Assembly: GCA_022457155.1 (NCBI GenBank)
Contig: JAJGOT010000275.1
Span: 665,001-729,000 of the forward strand
Direction of reading: 5' to 3'
Length of the DNA: 64,000 bases
Source of the DNA: Cladopsammia gracilis
Lineage: Eukaryota; Cnidaria; Anthozoa; Scleractinia; Dendrophylliidae
Shown: piece after piece, positions 11,140 through 26,400 of the stretch
Layout of the letters: the number at the start of each line of letters is the position of its first letter
Position numbering within the stretch: the first letter of the stretch is position 1
Notes under the pieces: generated by a model
Seen by the model: only the letters and a program-made list of their open reading frames with translations
Database searches by the model: none
Told to the model about the DNA's origin: nothing
Position numbers and translations under genes: made by a program

Positions 11140-14100
11140 TCAAAGGAAATTGATTCCAACTCCAACTTGAATTCCATGATTTACACTGAAACCAGACCAA
11201 AACAGTGTTAATAAAACACGTTTAACAACAATTTCAAGTTCTGGTTTAATGTTGGGATTCAAAGTTTCCGACGTTTCCAACGTGCCTCAGTTCAGATGAT
11301 CGCGTCATTGGGCGGTGACGTTAAGCCGTTGGTCTTGTCTCCTATAATTGTCATTTGTTCTTCTTGCAGGGGACGTTAAAGATCCCATAGCACTCTTCGC
11401 AAAGAGTAGGGGACATAGTCCCCGGTGTCTGTGGTCTGCTTTGTTTAAGTTATGGGGGGACCTGTGTCACATTCGACTGTCCCCCGAACAGTGTTGAAAG
11501 CGCATTTGAGTATCTTTCACATAGAAAGTGCGTTATATAAATCTATCATCATTTTTAACGTTTTATAGGAGCCTTTTTAAAAGCTTTTGTCAAAATATGA
11601 TTGGCTGACGCACGCTACTATATTTATCAATCGTCAATTGCCTGCAAGTGTTTTCCCGCGCTTGGTGCCAGCTACGCGTATTTACTACGAGTTCTGATTG
11701 GTTCATTGCATTTTCTGGGTGTGTAGTGATTGGCCAGAATGGTGACTTTAGTTTTGGTTTTTATGACAATCAATTGAAAACTGCGATCCCACCGCAATTT
11801 CATTGCAATTTTAAAAGCGGCGAGTGAAAGTGCGTGCAATTTAAGCAAAGAAAGACATCAAGGTTCCTAAAATCAAATCCCCGGAAGACTCCTCGAGCGA
11901 TTTGAAATCACACTACTAAAATCACCGCTAGAATAGCATCGAAAGTCACCTTTGAAAACGGTAAAGGGCCTCTATCGCATTTAACAAATCCGTCGCTTGC
12001 TACATAAGGAATCGTCAAAACAGACAGAAAGGAAATAAACAATTCAATTGCACGGCAATACCTGTCCGAACTTTGCGCGCCAAATGGTACACAATAATTT
12101 AACTCCACTCGAGCGATCCCCAGCATAAACACGAGCCCCGCTCCACAGGACCAGCGGACCTTTTCTCTCAACACATCAAGTCTGTTCCGCCAGGGAGCAC
12201 CTAAAAAGCAATTTGATTACAGTCAATAAATCAGAGAACAAAAACAGAAATAAACAGGAAAAAGGAAGCGGTTGCTCTGGCCCGATTAAACATCGATTTC
12301 CTCGGGGTACTCCTCGAAATTTTTGGTGGGGGTGTGCCTCCCGGTTCACCAAATCCTGACCCTATTTCAGACCAAACTACGCCATTTTCCATGCCCGTTT
12401 TCAGACCTGACCTCTAAATTCCATACCCCTTTTTAGACCTCGTTTCTGAAGCAGTAAATCGCGTCGTATCATATCAAATGATATTTTCATTTGGTTACTT
12501 AGTTTTCTCTCTTTCGTTTAAAATGCCTAGACCCGATTTCAGACCAAAATCGTCAAAATCTGTACCTGTTTTCAGACCAAACGGCTCAAAAACCATAACC
12601 TTTGGGGTCATAAATACCCATGTACCTTCTATAGGGGAGTACCCCGCACCCCCTCCCGTGGGGGATTGCCATTGTCACGTAATTTTCTCGTGCGTTCGAA
12701 CCTAAATTTAGCTGGCTTTACGTGCGAGACAATTATTATATGGGCGGCTTGCGAAAACTCAAAACCTGACGAAGAGCGCGGTTCACGCTAATTATACAAA
12801 TAATCCCAGAAATCGATATATACATCAGAATACTTGGGCTTCAAAAACCCGCTTTTAAAGGAGCTATGTCATGGTGATTTACTGTGATTTTGAGTTTTTT
12901 GCGTCAAAACTGCCCCAAATTAAAACTAAGAGGAAGGTATCACGTGAATTTTACAAGGAAAAAACAATCAGAGTTTTAGCGAGTTTTCCAAGACAGAAGC
13001 GGTAAACTTGAAAAAAGTAGCCCAATTTTTTCAAGATGCAATCCATTTCCATCCTGGCCATCTGCAGCCCAAGACACTTAGTTTTACTCTTAGAGCACTA
13101 GTAGAATAGTTTTTTTTTTCTTTTAAAAAAACTGGACTCTTATTTTTGGGTTTTCACTGACATAAATATGCCTTTTGGGTTTTTAAAGTAACACTAAAAC
13201 TGGTGACATTGCCCCTTTAATAACAACCTTCCAAATTCTAGTCAACAAAGAGAGAATGTCATACTTGTGTCAAGAGAAACCAGATTGCCACTATTGAAGA
13301 ACAAATGTGTCTTGATGCGGTCACCCAGGCCACCTCTTCCAGGTCTGAACGGTAAAGGAGTGTAGAGATGGAGGCCTGCTGCCCAGTAAGCATCGGCGCC
13401 GAGGGAATCATCTTTGAAACAGTAAAAAAAAAAAACAAGAACGTTTAGACAAAATGTTTTTTATGTTGTTTATAGTGGACGAGCACTTAGCTATTCCAGT
13501 TTATTCCCAGGTACACCACTGGAATATGTAAACAAATATTGCAAATTCAATGTTAAAAATCCCAACTGGCAGGAGGTAGACCAGTTGTCTACTTACAAGC
13601 GTGGCCCAGATCGCCGAGGAGTTGAACTCCGGCCTACCGTAAAACAACCCAAGCTAGTGGTCAGAGCGGGACTTGAACTCGGGACCTCCGGAGTTCAAGC
13701 CCGGCGTCCTAACGGCTCTACCACGCTGCTTCCACAGTTTACAAAGATAACACTGTGATCAACAAAACAAAGTCTGATTATAATGTGAAACACAGTCTAT
13801 CATGACGCTCACTTTCACTTCTTGGCCCAATCCCTTTTATGTTAAATCCTCTCACGGACAGTGGACCACCGAGAAAAAATCTGTTGTAAAAAGAAAAGGA
13901 AAAAGAATTAGAGATGAGAAGAAAGAGCTATAACTAACTATAGCATCCTTCCTTCATTTCCTGGTTTTCACGGCGGCCATGTTGCTGGTCAGAAACAAAA
14001 ATAAAACTGATGAACATTACATCTATTTCATTTCATTACCGAGCTTAACATTTCCCATCTTTCTTTATTTATCACCACAAATGACGCAGAGCACTTCGCA

Positions 14101-14464
14101 TGCATACATGAATCTAGTATATGGCCTAACTCGCCACGAGTCTTCTCGTAGCTCAATGGTTAGAGCATCCAACCGATGTGCGGAAAGTCATAGGTTCAAA
14201 TCCTGTCGATGTTGTCGGGGACTGCAGATTTTTTCTTTGTCCCACGCTGATCCTTGCAGTACATAGGACGCATGTCATATTTTTTAAGGCCTAGCTAAAC
14301 TAGGAAACATTGTTGAGGAGGCAAATGTTTCCCAGTTTAGCCGCGGGGCTAAACGCGGGGCTAAACGCGGGGCTGCATCGCATCGCATCGCATCGCATCG
14401 CATCGTATGTTGCGAAAACAAATTTTGCTGCTCGGAAACAAGAAAATGTTTTTGCCTCAAGTCA

Positions 14465-14497
<33 letters not shown>

Positions 14498-17400
14498 TTC
14501 TGAAACATATGTTTCCCACTTTAGCCACCATGAAAGCAATGTTGACTAGTTTCCAGTACTGCTCATTAAAATTGTTTCCAAGCAACGGCGAGCGGACCGG
14601 CGAGCGTACAACAATGCGCATGCGTGACCCTATGTTTCCGAAACAATGTTTCCTCATTTAGCCACCGGGGCAGCAAAACATTTTGTTTGCTTCCCGCCAA
14701 TTTAGCCACCCCGGAAACAGTCATTACAGGAAACAATGTTTCGGCAACAATGTTTCCTAGTTTAGCCAGGCCTTAAGAATCAATTACACACAAATAGATT
14801 TCTCTAATACTGGGCGGGTCGGTTTGCGGTATATGAACCTAGTATATGGCCTTGCTTGCCATGAGTCTCTCGCAGCTCAATGGTTAGAGCATCACTTGGA
14901 CATTTCCCAAATTATTAACTCTTGTCACTATTATGGCTAAATATGACCGCTGATCACGCCCCTGTATTTACATATCCCATACGGGAGTTTAATACAGTAT
15001 TAGATTTAGATTTAGATTTAGATTTAGATTTAGATTTAGATTTAGATTTAGATTTAGATTTAGATTTAGATTTAGATTTAGATTTAGATTTAGATCCGAC
15101 CAGTGTGCGGAAGGTCATAGGTTCGATTCCTGTCGGGGAATCAGAATTTTTTCTTTGTCCCACACTGATGACATGATAAACAGTACATCTTTATCAAAAT
15201 CGAGTTTTATTCCCAAAGGATGGAAATGTCATTGTTCTGACCACCAACATAGTTGCCGTGAAAACCATCGAAAATCAAAGAACTAGGAACAACTATTTCA
15301 TTCAAGGTAACATCTTGGGCGTAAGATTTTCAGTGTTATCTTTTAAAAGAAAGTTGAGCTGCACTGACCTATCATTGATTCGCGAAGGTGTACCAAATAA
15401 TGGATGCAGATTTCCACCTTGAAATGTCCAAGATAATATCTAAACAACACAATAAAACCATGAACAAGAGAGTTAAAAAGGGTCATTTTGTTTCCTTTTG
15501 TGAGTACTTGAGAACTAATGACGTTTAACCAAAGAAACAAAAGACAGAAAACAATTTAAATTCCAAAACAAGACTAAAATGCAAAAACCTCGATTAATAT
15601 GTCAACGCTTTGTTGACTGTGTCAACAGCCCAACACACGACCATCATTTGGTTTCTAGCGGTTTTCATGAAAAACACCAACACAAACTTACCACATCTTT
15701 AAGAATTTCAAAACTTTGTTGGTATTCCAAGCTGTTTTTAAAGAATCTTACATCTCCTCCTAATCCTGCCAACTCCTAAAGGCCAAAACATGAAGAATAA
15801 CAAATGAAATGAAGAAGTTGTAATGTTGTATTGTTTTGTATAGAACAGTTTTCAATTTAGTTTCGTAAGACCAAACTAAATTATTCACTCTGGCCAATCA
15901 CAACAGATACAGACAATCCAACGAACCAATCAGAATGTGAAACAAATACATGAAGCCATAGCCAAGCGCGGCAAAACGCGTGGGAGCAAATCAAGATTGG
16001 TTTTGGTTTTACTTCTGATTGGTTGAGAAAGTGGGGAGAGAGATTTTAGCCAATTGCAAAACGTAGCAAAAACAAAAAACCAAAACAAATTTCTTCGCAC
16101 CCTATGTGACAGTTGGTGCGAAAAGGAGCATTGATGATAAATCTCTAAATTAGTTTTTGACATTCAATTCAAAACTGCTCCAAATTGAGTACAGTGGTAT
16201 AGTAATTGCATAAATTGACATGAATTTTGTATAGTTTTGCATTGAAAATGACAGGTCGCTCTTGTTTAGACCCGGTTAGAACAATGCTTTCTAAATTGGT
16301 TTTTCCAATAATAATTGAATATCGTAAAAGCTTGGAACAAACCTGAGAGAGCTTCAGGAAATACCCTTTAGTTGGAAGTGTTAAGTTCTCCCTTCTGTCC
16401 ACTACAACTGTGTGCTAAAAATACAATACCAGTACAAATTACAATGATAGGAGTCTTTAAAGCATGTTATGTACAGTGAAATCTCTCTAACTCGAGCACG
16501 GCCTTGGGACCAGCTTAGCTGTCCATTTTAGAGTGGTGTAGGTAAACTTTATTTAAACACGGTGTCAATTCATAATACATGCTCTTCCATCGAGCCATGT
16601 TTTTAAACAACAATAAATTAATTACTTAACTAATATTAACTTGATATGCCTTAATGTGACTGCGTGATGCAGTTATGAGTCATATGTGTCAAGTTATTTG
16701 GCTGTGTGACCGCGTGATGCGGTTCCAGTCAAAGCCCACATTTCACCGTTGCTCACCACAGAGTTCTAGTAGCTCAGTGGTAGAGCATCCGACTGGATCA
16801 CGGAGGGTCGTGAGTTCGAATCCCATCTGGAACTCGGAAATTTTTTCCGAGTTGGGATGCTGGTTTTCATTCATGTTTAATTTAAATTATCTAACTAAAT
16901 TAATTATCTATACAAGATTATACTAAAAACTATAAAAGCTATCCTTTATTAATTATCATTAAATTAGATAGAAATTAAATGCATGATTTAAATGAGCTAA
17001 GAGTGGAGTGTATCTTAGCGCTCAAAGGCAAGCTGTTCCAGAGAACAGAACCGCGATATTGAAAACTTCGTTTGCCTGCTTCAGTACTCAGTCTATGAAT
17101 GAAAAGGTTGTATTTTGAATTTCTTAGATTATATATGTGAGTGAACACTGGATGTAGCTTTAAAAATACTTTTTATATAGCTGAGTCGGAGAAAGATTAT
17201 GGAGAGTCTTAAACAAATAATTGCTTGTTGCTATGAATGCCTGCGCTCCACAGATTTCCAACCAAGGTCACCAAGTAAAGGCGGTGGAAGATCTAACATT
17301 TAAGTCAGAGAAAGTGATTAAACGTGCAGCCCTATATGACACACCTATACGGCCCCATACGGAGTTACAATAATGAAAGTATGGTTGGATGAGAGCTTTA

Positions 17401-20400
17401 TAGATCATAATAAGAGTTTCACAGGGAACCAAGTTCCTGACACGTTTGATAGCCCCGAGACCTGCGGATGCTTTTTTGACAATATTGTCAATATGTCAAA
17501 ATATGAGAGTCCCACTATAAGCTCTCATCCAAATCAATGTGTTTTACCGTTGTATAGAGAGTTTGTATGTAGTTACAGACAAACAAGTGAACTTCAGCTT
17601 AAAACAGCCAAGCACTGATGTCTGAATTTGACAGCTGTCCACCTTAGAGAGCTGTCCATCTTATAGGTGTCCATATTGAGGGAGTTGAATGCACAGTGAA
17701 CTCTCTCAAAGCCCGACACCTTCAGAACCAGCTTTAGCCGTCTGCCTTGATGAGGTGTCTACCTTATAGAGAGTAAAGTTACAGACAAACAAGTGAAATT
17801 CATCCTGAACTAGCCAAGCACTGATGTCTACCTTAGAAATAGAAAGGTGGTGACCTTAGGGAGTTGTCTGCCTTATAGAGAGTTAACTTACAGACAAACA
17901 AGTGTGAAATTCAGCTGGAAACAGCCAAGCACTGGTGTTCACCTTAGAAATGTGTCTACCTTACTGGTGTGTCCACCTTACAGGGTTGTCTACCCTACAA
18001 GAGTTTCCATCTTACGGCGTGTCTGCCTTACAGGGGTGTCTGCCTTACAGGGGTGTCTGCCTTACAGGAGTGTCCACCATACTGGGGTATCCACCTTACA
18101 GTGGTGTCCACCTTACAGGGTTGTCCACCTTACAGGGGTGTCCACCTTACAGGAATGTCCACCTTACAGGGGTGCCCACCTTACAGGGGTGTCTGCCTTA
18201 CAGGGGTGTCTGCTCTTGAAGGAGTTGACTATACATGTATTCTCCTGATGAAAACTATTACCATAAGCTTAGCAGACAAGTTAGTGCACTTTTCAGTGAA
18301 TTGCCAGCTTGCTCCTGGACGGCAAAAAAAAAGCATTTTTAGATGGCCCGTTCATGCCTGACAACCTCGGGACCAACTTTAGCCGTCTGCCAAGTGAAGA
18401 AGTGTCTTTAGGGAGTTGACTGAATGTATTCTTCAGATGGAAACTATTACCACAAGCTAAGCAGATAAGTTGTTACCTTTAGTGCACTTTTCACTGAATG
18501 GCCAGCTTGCTCCCGTACAGCAAAAGATGCATTTTTAGATAGCCCTGTTATGTCACGCCACACTCCTTCCCATGACAAGGAGTGCTGCCCAATAACAGAA
18601 GGAAACTAAAACAAAACAAAAATAAATAAATTTTACTGTATCGAACACATTTCACTTTGCACATGGATTAAAGGGACGCTGTCCTGGCCGAAATATCTTG
18701 TTTCTTATTATGGCCAGGAGCTTGCTTTAAGCTTGTTTTATTCTCTTAAAAAAAAAAAGAAAAGTGATGAATGCAAAGAAATATGAACTAAAAAGACAAA
18801 ATAACAACTAAAAGCCTCAAAATTCTACCAGAATGGAAACTTCGAATTCTTGACCACCTGTCATGAAATCAAAATTTACTGATGAACTGTATGTAACCCA
18901 CTTCCATCCTTGCAATCCTGCACTTTTTTCACCAAACTGCTGCTTCTGTTTTGCTTTATATAATCTTTTAATCCAATTTATTTGTATATTTGGTGGCATT
19001 TGGTGATATAACATGTAAATTAATTAAGCCAGGAGCCCATCTCCTGTTAAGCCAGGAGCCCATCAGGCAAAAATTGTGTTATTTCGGTGGGACATCCACG
19101 CTCTTAAAAATAATTTCTAATAATCTCTAATTGATTTTTAAGTCGTAGAAGAAAGCATTCAAATCTCAGCGTACCATTGCAAGCATTTGTAGCGAAAACG
19201 TGGTATTTGGCGATGATGAGAATGTGATTGAGCATTTTCTTATTATGTTTTTCTTTATGCTAACCATATAAGGTCATGCTTTCATGTAATGCTATTTTTT
19301 CATTGAACGTTGCATGCCACGAGCTAACAAATTGGTTCCAAAAAAGTGACGATTCACTACAGTTACACAGCATGTGTGTTAGAGATTGAGGTTCGCTCCT
19401 GCATAGGGCACAAATATCATTGTCCGTTAAACCGGCTTGATGTAAACTGACCTGCGTAGGTAGAATATTGTGGATTATTTTAAGTTGCAAAGAAAAAATC
19501 AAACCTTTAATGTCATACAGAACAGTTGTGTCAGTGAAAATTATAGTTACCGCAAAATCCATGAGGAGTCCTTGTGTTGCTTCCTGGTGTGAACACATTG
19601 GTACATCTGCAGTTGAAAGTTGACCTGCAAAGGTGAAACTATACAACATTGTGTTAAAAATAGTCTTTGTGTGAATGAATTACAGTAGTATGCAAACAAG
19701 GATTCATTTTAATCCATACCAGCAGTTTAAATTGTTTAAGTAAACATTACCCTAATCTGTATTCACCAACTACCAGTACTTACGAATGACCCATGGAGGG
19801 TACTCCAAATTTAAAGTGACGAGGACGTGTGAAGGACATACATTGTACCGTTGATATTTTCGATTTCAGGATTTTTTTGGTTAAGAACATTTTGGCAAGT
19901 ATTTTTTGGGCTGGCTAGAGAGAAGTAGAGATTTCTTGGAGTATTCAAAACAATATGAAGATTCATGGTAAAGAATTTCTGATGTGTGTAGTGCCTGTGT
20001 AGTGCTACAAATAAAGTACAACCAAACTTGTTATACCATTTAATCCCTTCTGGGTATTTTTAAGGTTCAAATTTCAGCACAAGTTTTTTTTTGGTTTAAT
20101 TTTGGTTCAGGGGATTTTATTGGGTTTTGATTTTTGCCCCCATTTGCACATCCCTGTCACTTTAAATCTGAAGTACCCCCCCCCCCCCCCCCCCCATATT
20201 CAAGAACACACCATACTGGGTCAGCTGGACCAGTTTAGACAAATAATTGATGGTAAACATCCTGATAAGTCTGAGTTGCAATATTTCAGCCACTATCCGT
20301 AAAACAAATGACATTTAAATAAAAAATATTAATAAAACAATAAACAAACCTTCTTTCTGGTTTCCCAGGAGTGGGCTTAAAGAATGCAAGCTAAATGAAA

Positions 20401-23400
20401 AGAAAGTTCGGCTTCAACGTTAAAAATCAACACACCACAGTTGAGTTGCCATGTAACTGATTTAATTTTGATACCTAAGGGAGTGTTGATTTAGTCCAAC
20501 ATATTGACTGAAAGCTCAGGGCAAGAACATCCTATGTGACTTTTGGTTACTTGCAAAAATGGTTACATTTAAATGACACTGGCTAGCTTAATACAAATGG
20601 GTATGAAGAAGAAGTTTGATTGACTCAAAGTAATTAAAATCTACACTTTTAAAGTAGCCAGACACAGACTTTCATTTGCATCAAATACCATTCTCAAATG
20701 GAGATTGTTCAAAAGGCACCTTCTTTAACCTTTGATGTTTGATTAGGAGTGAAATGTCCTGCACTCACTTGATATGACATTCTTGTTCTGGTTCCAAATG
20801 AAAGGTCTGCTTTCACTTGTTCTGCTCTACCAAACACATTGTTGAACCGACTACCAAACAGCTATAAAAAGTAAAGACAGATTTGGACAGGTAATGTCAG
20901 GCACAAATGACAAACAACAACTTTGACTGTCTGTTTTTACATTAATTAATGCTGGGTGTCAGCTTACAAGGGGTGCCTCTAACAGTCACTTAAATGTGAA
21001 CAGGCCATAATGACAACAATGACTCAAAACTAACACACCCACAATAACAGTGGCGCCCACAATGAAATCCAACATCCAAAGGAATTTCGAGTGACACAAG
21101 CAATATATTACAGTGGGGCCCCAATTTTACGAATCCCTCCATAACGAAGATCCTGCTATAACAAATGATGTTCTTCAGCCCAGTTAGAGTATTAAAAAAT
21201 GTATGCAACAGGACCCCAATACAACAAAGCCCCATTTTCCCAGTCCCTTGGCACTTTCTTATATCAGGGTTTCACTGTAACTCAAAATGACATCTGGATG
21301 TCCAGTTGATTATTGCACAGCTACAGTGATTATTATTTATTTCAGTTTCTAGATGTACATGTAATGTACATAGGAATCCCAATTTCTATAATAGGTTGGT
21401 TAAGAGACTGTGCTCAACCTGTCCCAAATCAGTGATCTTATACAAGCTAAGGGGACATGCACAGGTCTGTTTCATATATTAGCACTTTGAAATACATGTA
21501 CTGTATATCCTTATCACATACATAGAGTAAAGGAAACATATTCTAAAAGGGGATACTAATGACTTTTATTATGCAGTTCCTTAGGTGTCCTTATTTGTGA
21601 GCATGACGAGAATTATTTCTATACTCACCATGCTGCCCTCATTGTTACCAATTTGGGTTCCTGTGGAGCTGGTTAAAAAATGTTTTTCTTTGACTTGAAA
21701 TGTGATATCATATCCATTTGGGTGGGCAGAGGGACCTACATGTATAACAAAACTGTTTTTAAAAAAAGAGCAGCAAAAAGAGTGACAGAAACATCATTAC
21801 ATGCATGTGACCTCTGAGACTGATTAATTTTTCATGATGTTAGCATGCCTTCTCTGCTTATTAAATTTATCTTCTGCTTAGATTATCTACAGCTTTATTT
21901 TTGAGAATGTGGGCAGCATGGTGGTCTAGTGGTTAGCGCGTCACACTTTCAACCTGAAGGTCGGTGGTTCGAGCCTGGTCTCTGCCGTCATGTTGTTTCC
22001 TTAGACAAGAAACTTTACACCACACTGTCTCTCTCCACCAAGGTGTATAAACGGGAACCGGCGACAAAATGCTGGGGGTAACCCTGCGATGGACTAGCAT
22101 CCCATCCAGGGGGGAGTAGCAATATTCCTAGTTGCTTCATGCTACGGAAACCGGGTTAAGCTCCGGCCGTGTGGGCCATCGTGGCCCGAGTGCGACTTAT
22201 TATATTTTTTGAGAATGCTCTACACCACATCCTGACATGACTCCTATCATTGTTTAAGGTAGGTAAGGTAATGCCACACATGAGCCACTCACACGGCCAA
22301 AGCTTAACCCAGTTTCTCTAGCATGAAGCAACTAGGAATATGGCTACTCCCCCCTGGATGGGATGCTAGTCCGTCACAAGGTTACACCCAGCTGGGGTTT
22401 TTCTCAATACAACGTGCACGTTGACTGGTTGATTCATGGTCACGTGACATCTAACAAACAAACTGTTTCCTGCCAATTGTCCTAAGTGGGCAACACTTGC
22501 AAAAGCAGGCAACAATTTTGACCACAGAGGGTAACATTGCACTGTTGCCCACTAGCGCACGTGATCAGACCATGACAAAAGGTGGCACGATTATGATGGG
22601 ATTGATGTTTACCTCGAGTGCTTGGCGCATATTTCAAACTGTGTTGTGTTGTGGTTTTTGTGTTGCTATATAACAAATCACTTAATGACTGATCCCTCGG
22701 GAAACATGGAATTTTGTTTCCCTTGAATCAAGATGTTTTCCTCGACTGCGTCTCGAGAAATTTTGAGATTCTCGGGAAACAAAATTCAGTTTCCCTCGGA
22801 ACTAGTCATTAGTGTTTGGTAAAGTATCTTGTCTAAGGAAACAACATCATGGCAAAACCAGGCCTTGAACCACAGACCTTCAGATCTGAAGACCAACACA
22901 CTAACCACTATAGCACCACACCTCCACTTTATAAAATTATGTCAGTAAAATTGCGTTGTTACCTGAGCTTGTGTCAATCAGCAGATCAACATCGCTGAAA
23001 ACATCGAGATTTTGAAGGTTCTCTTTTGCCTCAAATGCCAAGGTTAACAGCTGCCAAATTAAAAAAAGAAAATGCATTATAATACTACATGTTCACTAGA
23101 TTAAGATGATAAATGATGACTGAAAAATGTGGAGTATTATATGCATCTCAAAGAAGTCAACAAACAGGGTGGAGTAGAATTCGGGAGACAACAGTCTGGC
23201 AATAGGGAGAAAATCGTGTGTATGATGGTAAGATGTGCGGGACTTTCTAAAATGAAAAATAGTCTATAATAATAATAATCATTATTATATTCTCTACTTG
23301 AAAATGCTGAAAATGTTCTCAATTAAATAAACTTAAGATGTATAATTGCAATGTATATTGTGGTTTAATTTTTCTTGGGTTTGAATTTTTCAAACCAATT

Positions 23401-26400
23401 TAATTTTTATTTTCCTATCTCAGCTTCATTACCATATTCTGAGACAAAGGAAAACAAAAATTAAACAGGTTTGAAAATTTTCAAATCAAAGGGACATTTT
23501 GTTTCAGTAAGCTCACCTCACGGAAATTTGTAGCCTCTAAGACTCGTTTGATGCCAGGAACTAAAATATCTTTTTTGGTTCTCCAATATCCTTCAATATT
23601 AACATGCTGAACAACAGCCTGGAAAAAGAACATGAGTAGAGAAATATAAGACTGCAAAGAATGTACTGCTGCATCAAGAGAATGAAAATGTGGTTATGAA
23701 ATTTGCTAACATTATTAACAACTACGGAAACAAAGATATTACTGTAAATGCCTAAAGGATATATGTAAAGTGCACATTTATTTTATAGTCAGTAAATGAA
23801 TGATACTTAAACAGTGGGCATATCACATGCTTAAAGGCCCAGTATCATCCAAAATGCATTGTGTGCCCAATGCCTCGACGATTGAATTTAACGCAGTCAA
23901 AAGTTCCTGAAAGATCTAATCATGAGCGAGCTCGTCATTTGAAAACAAAAACAAACAACCCCGAAGCCGAATGGGTGATACTGGGCCTTTAACAAGCTTT
24001 TTGTGAGTGAGAATAAGATCAGACATCAGCTAATGAAGGTGCCTCTATGCAGCCGCTATTGGTCCACCATTGTTCTCCCCCCCCCCCCCCACCCCACTCA
24101 TTAATAAGTTATTTATCAGCATTTTTTAACTTACTGGTTTGGCCATAAACTCCTTTGCAGTTTCTTTAAGCTGAGAATTGACTTCATCCTCTGTCCCCTC
24201 CTGGATATCAAATACATTAATTTATTATATTCTATGTAAATTATAATTATCGTGAATTATGGTGCCCTTGGTATCCAAGGGCACCAGGGACAAGAGTTCT
24301 TCAATCTCCCTTTTTTATCTCTAGAGGTTGGCATCTCTGCTGTATGGGGTAACATGACATGATGACATTGAGTAGCCCAGTACCCCATGTGCAGGGCTAT
24401 TATTAAGATTTAAGACAGGCGTTGCTCTGATCTTAACACCCGTAACAATCTTGTTGCTTTGTCAGTCAATTTAACCTATAACAGGCAAGATCACCCGTAA
24501 CATCAGGGTCTCATCAAGTGCACTCACCCGTAACAGATGCTACAGGTGATGGTCCTTAATGACAGCCCTGATGTGCACCTCTTTTTTCATCTGTTCTCTT
24601 TAACAATATAAACTTTATTGTTATCAGGGCTAGGGACATTGTTTAGCTATTTTATCTATTGTTTACTCAACCAATAGTGTTGCTGCTTCAGTGAGGTGCT
24701 GTTTGCCCCACCCCACCCCCAAGAGTGAAATTTAACATGGCCCCAAGAGGAGTAGTCCAGTACCTTTAACAATAGGCTTTATTGTTATCAGGGCTGGGGA
24801 CATTGTTTAACTATTTTATCTATTGTTTACTCAACCAATAGTGTTGCTGCTTCAGTGAGGTGCTGTTTGCCCCACCCCACCCCCAAGAGGAGTAGTCCAG
24901 TACCTTTAACAATAGGCTTTATTGTTATCAGGGCTGGGGACATTGTTTAGCTATTTTATCTATTGTTTACTCAACCAATAGTGTTGCTGCTTCAGTGAGG
25001 TGCCCCACCCCACCCCCAAGAGTGAAATTTAACATGGCCCCAAGAGGAGTAGTCCAGTACCTTTAACAATAGACTTTATTGTTATCAGGGCTGGGGACAT
25101 TGTTTAGCTATTTTATCTATTGTTTACTCAACCAATAGTGTTGCCGCTTCAGTGAGGTGCTGTTTGTCCCGCCCCACCCCACCCCCAAGAGTGACCTCTT
25201 ACATTTGCTGTTATCAGTAGACACAAATATGGTTAATCTCTCATAACAGAGTTGATTTCAAGTAAAAGTGTTCCAAGCTAGCACTGGGGAATTGGCTCTT
25301 CCTGACCTGGGGATGGGGTATATTAAAGATGTAAAGGGAATGAAATATTACAAATTCCCAGGTGGGGGGATGCCTGGGCGATGCTAAAATTAACTTTATA
25401 ACTTAACTTTATTATTATATCAAATTCAGGATATATCTACTAAAAATCTATCAACAAAATCATTTACATGCAATCACGTCAATAAATAAATAAATAAATA
25501 AAAATGTATTATTGTAAAAAACTAAGATCTAATAGGCTATAAAAACAAAAAAAATGCAAATAAATACAGAGATGGAGCTTTTCATTCAAATGCAGTTTTG
25601 CTTGACGTTTTCACTACATTTGAATGAAAAGCTTGATCTCTTTATTGCCGAGGAGTTATTCAGAGCAATTTGCAGGGAGTAATAATTTAAATCTGAGGAA
25701 ACTTTCTTTGGTAATTTAATGATAATTTGTGAGACCTATGGAATGTTTTGACCACTAATATTTCAAACATGAAAAAACACATGTTAAAAATGTTTCAGGG
25801 ATTTATTCAAAATCGAACTGTTTAATTTGTTTGAAATTTTCCCATTTAGTGTGCTACACTGTGCAGATTATAGCAAATTTACATGTATTTGCTTGTTGTG
25901 GGTAGCCCCAAAATTGAAAGATAATTAGGAAAAACTGTTTTTTGCCATGTTTGTTTACCGTTGCTATGGAAATGCTGATTAGTATAAAAAGAGCATCGCC
26001 CAAAACTTTCATCCAAGCCTAACATGTGGTATCAAATTTAGATTCATTGAGCTAAAGTAAGATTATGTACAGCTATGTACAGCTATCAATTAACGTTGTC
26101 GGATGAAAGCTTAAAGCCAAGACCGCAAGGTAGTATGGGTTAGGTTAATAGCCATTGCATAAAAATTCCATACTACCTTGCAGTCTTGGCTTTTCGCCTT
26201 TTTCATCCGACAACGTTAATTGAAATAGCTGTATACGCACATTCAAAAAGGGAAGTGTGACCCAAAAAAAATCTTCTTGAAGCCACCTTAATTTAAAATA
26301 AAAAAAAACAAGTAGAAACTAAAATAGTTTGGCAAATGACCGGTACTTATTCTTGGCTTGCACTTACGTCATATCATGTCATATCAAAATTCAGAAGCAT

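Noticed and set aside
14999..15094. Interstitial telomere repeat
   Set aside because: The unit is TTTAGA/TTAGAT, not TTAGGG.
16763..16835. Possible tRNA gene
   Set aside because: The acceptor stem pairs, but the anticodon and T stems have mismatches and a SINE-type tail follows.
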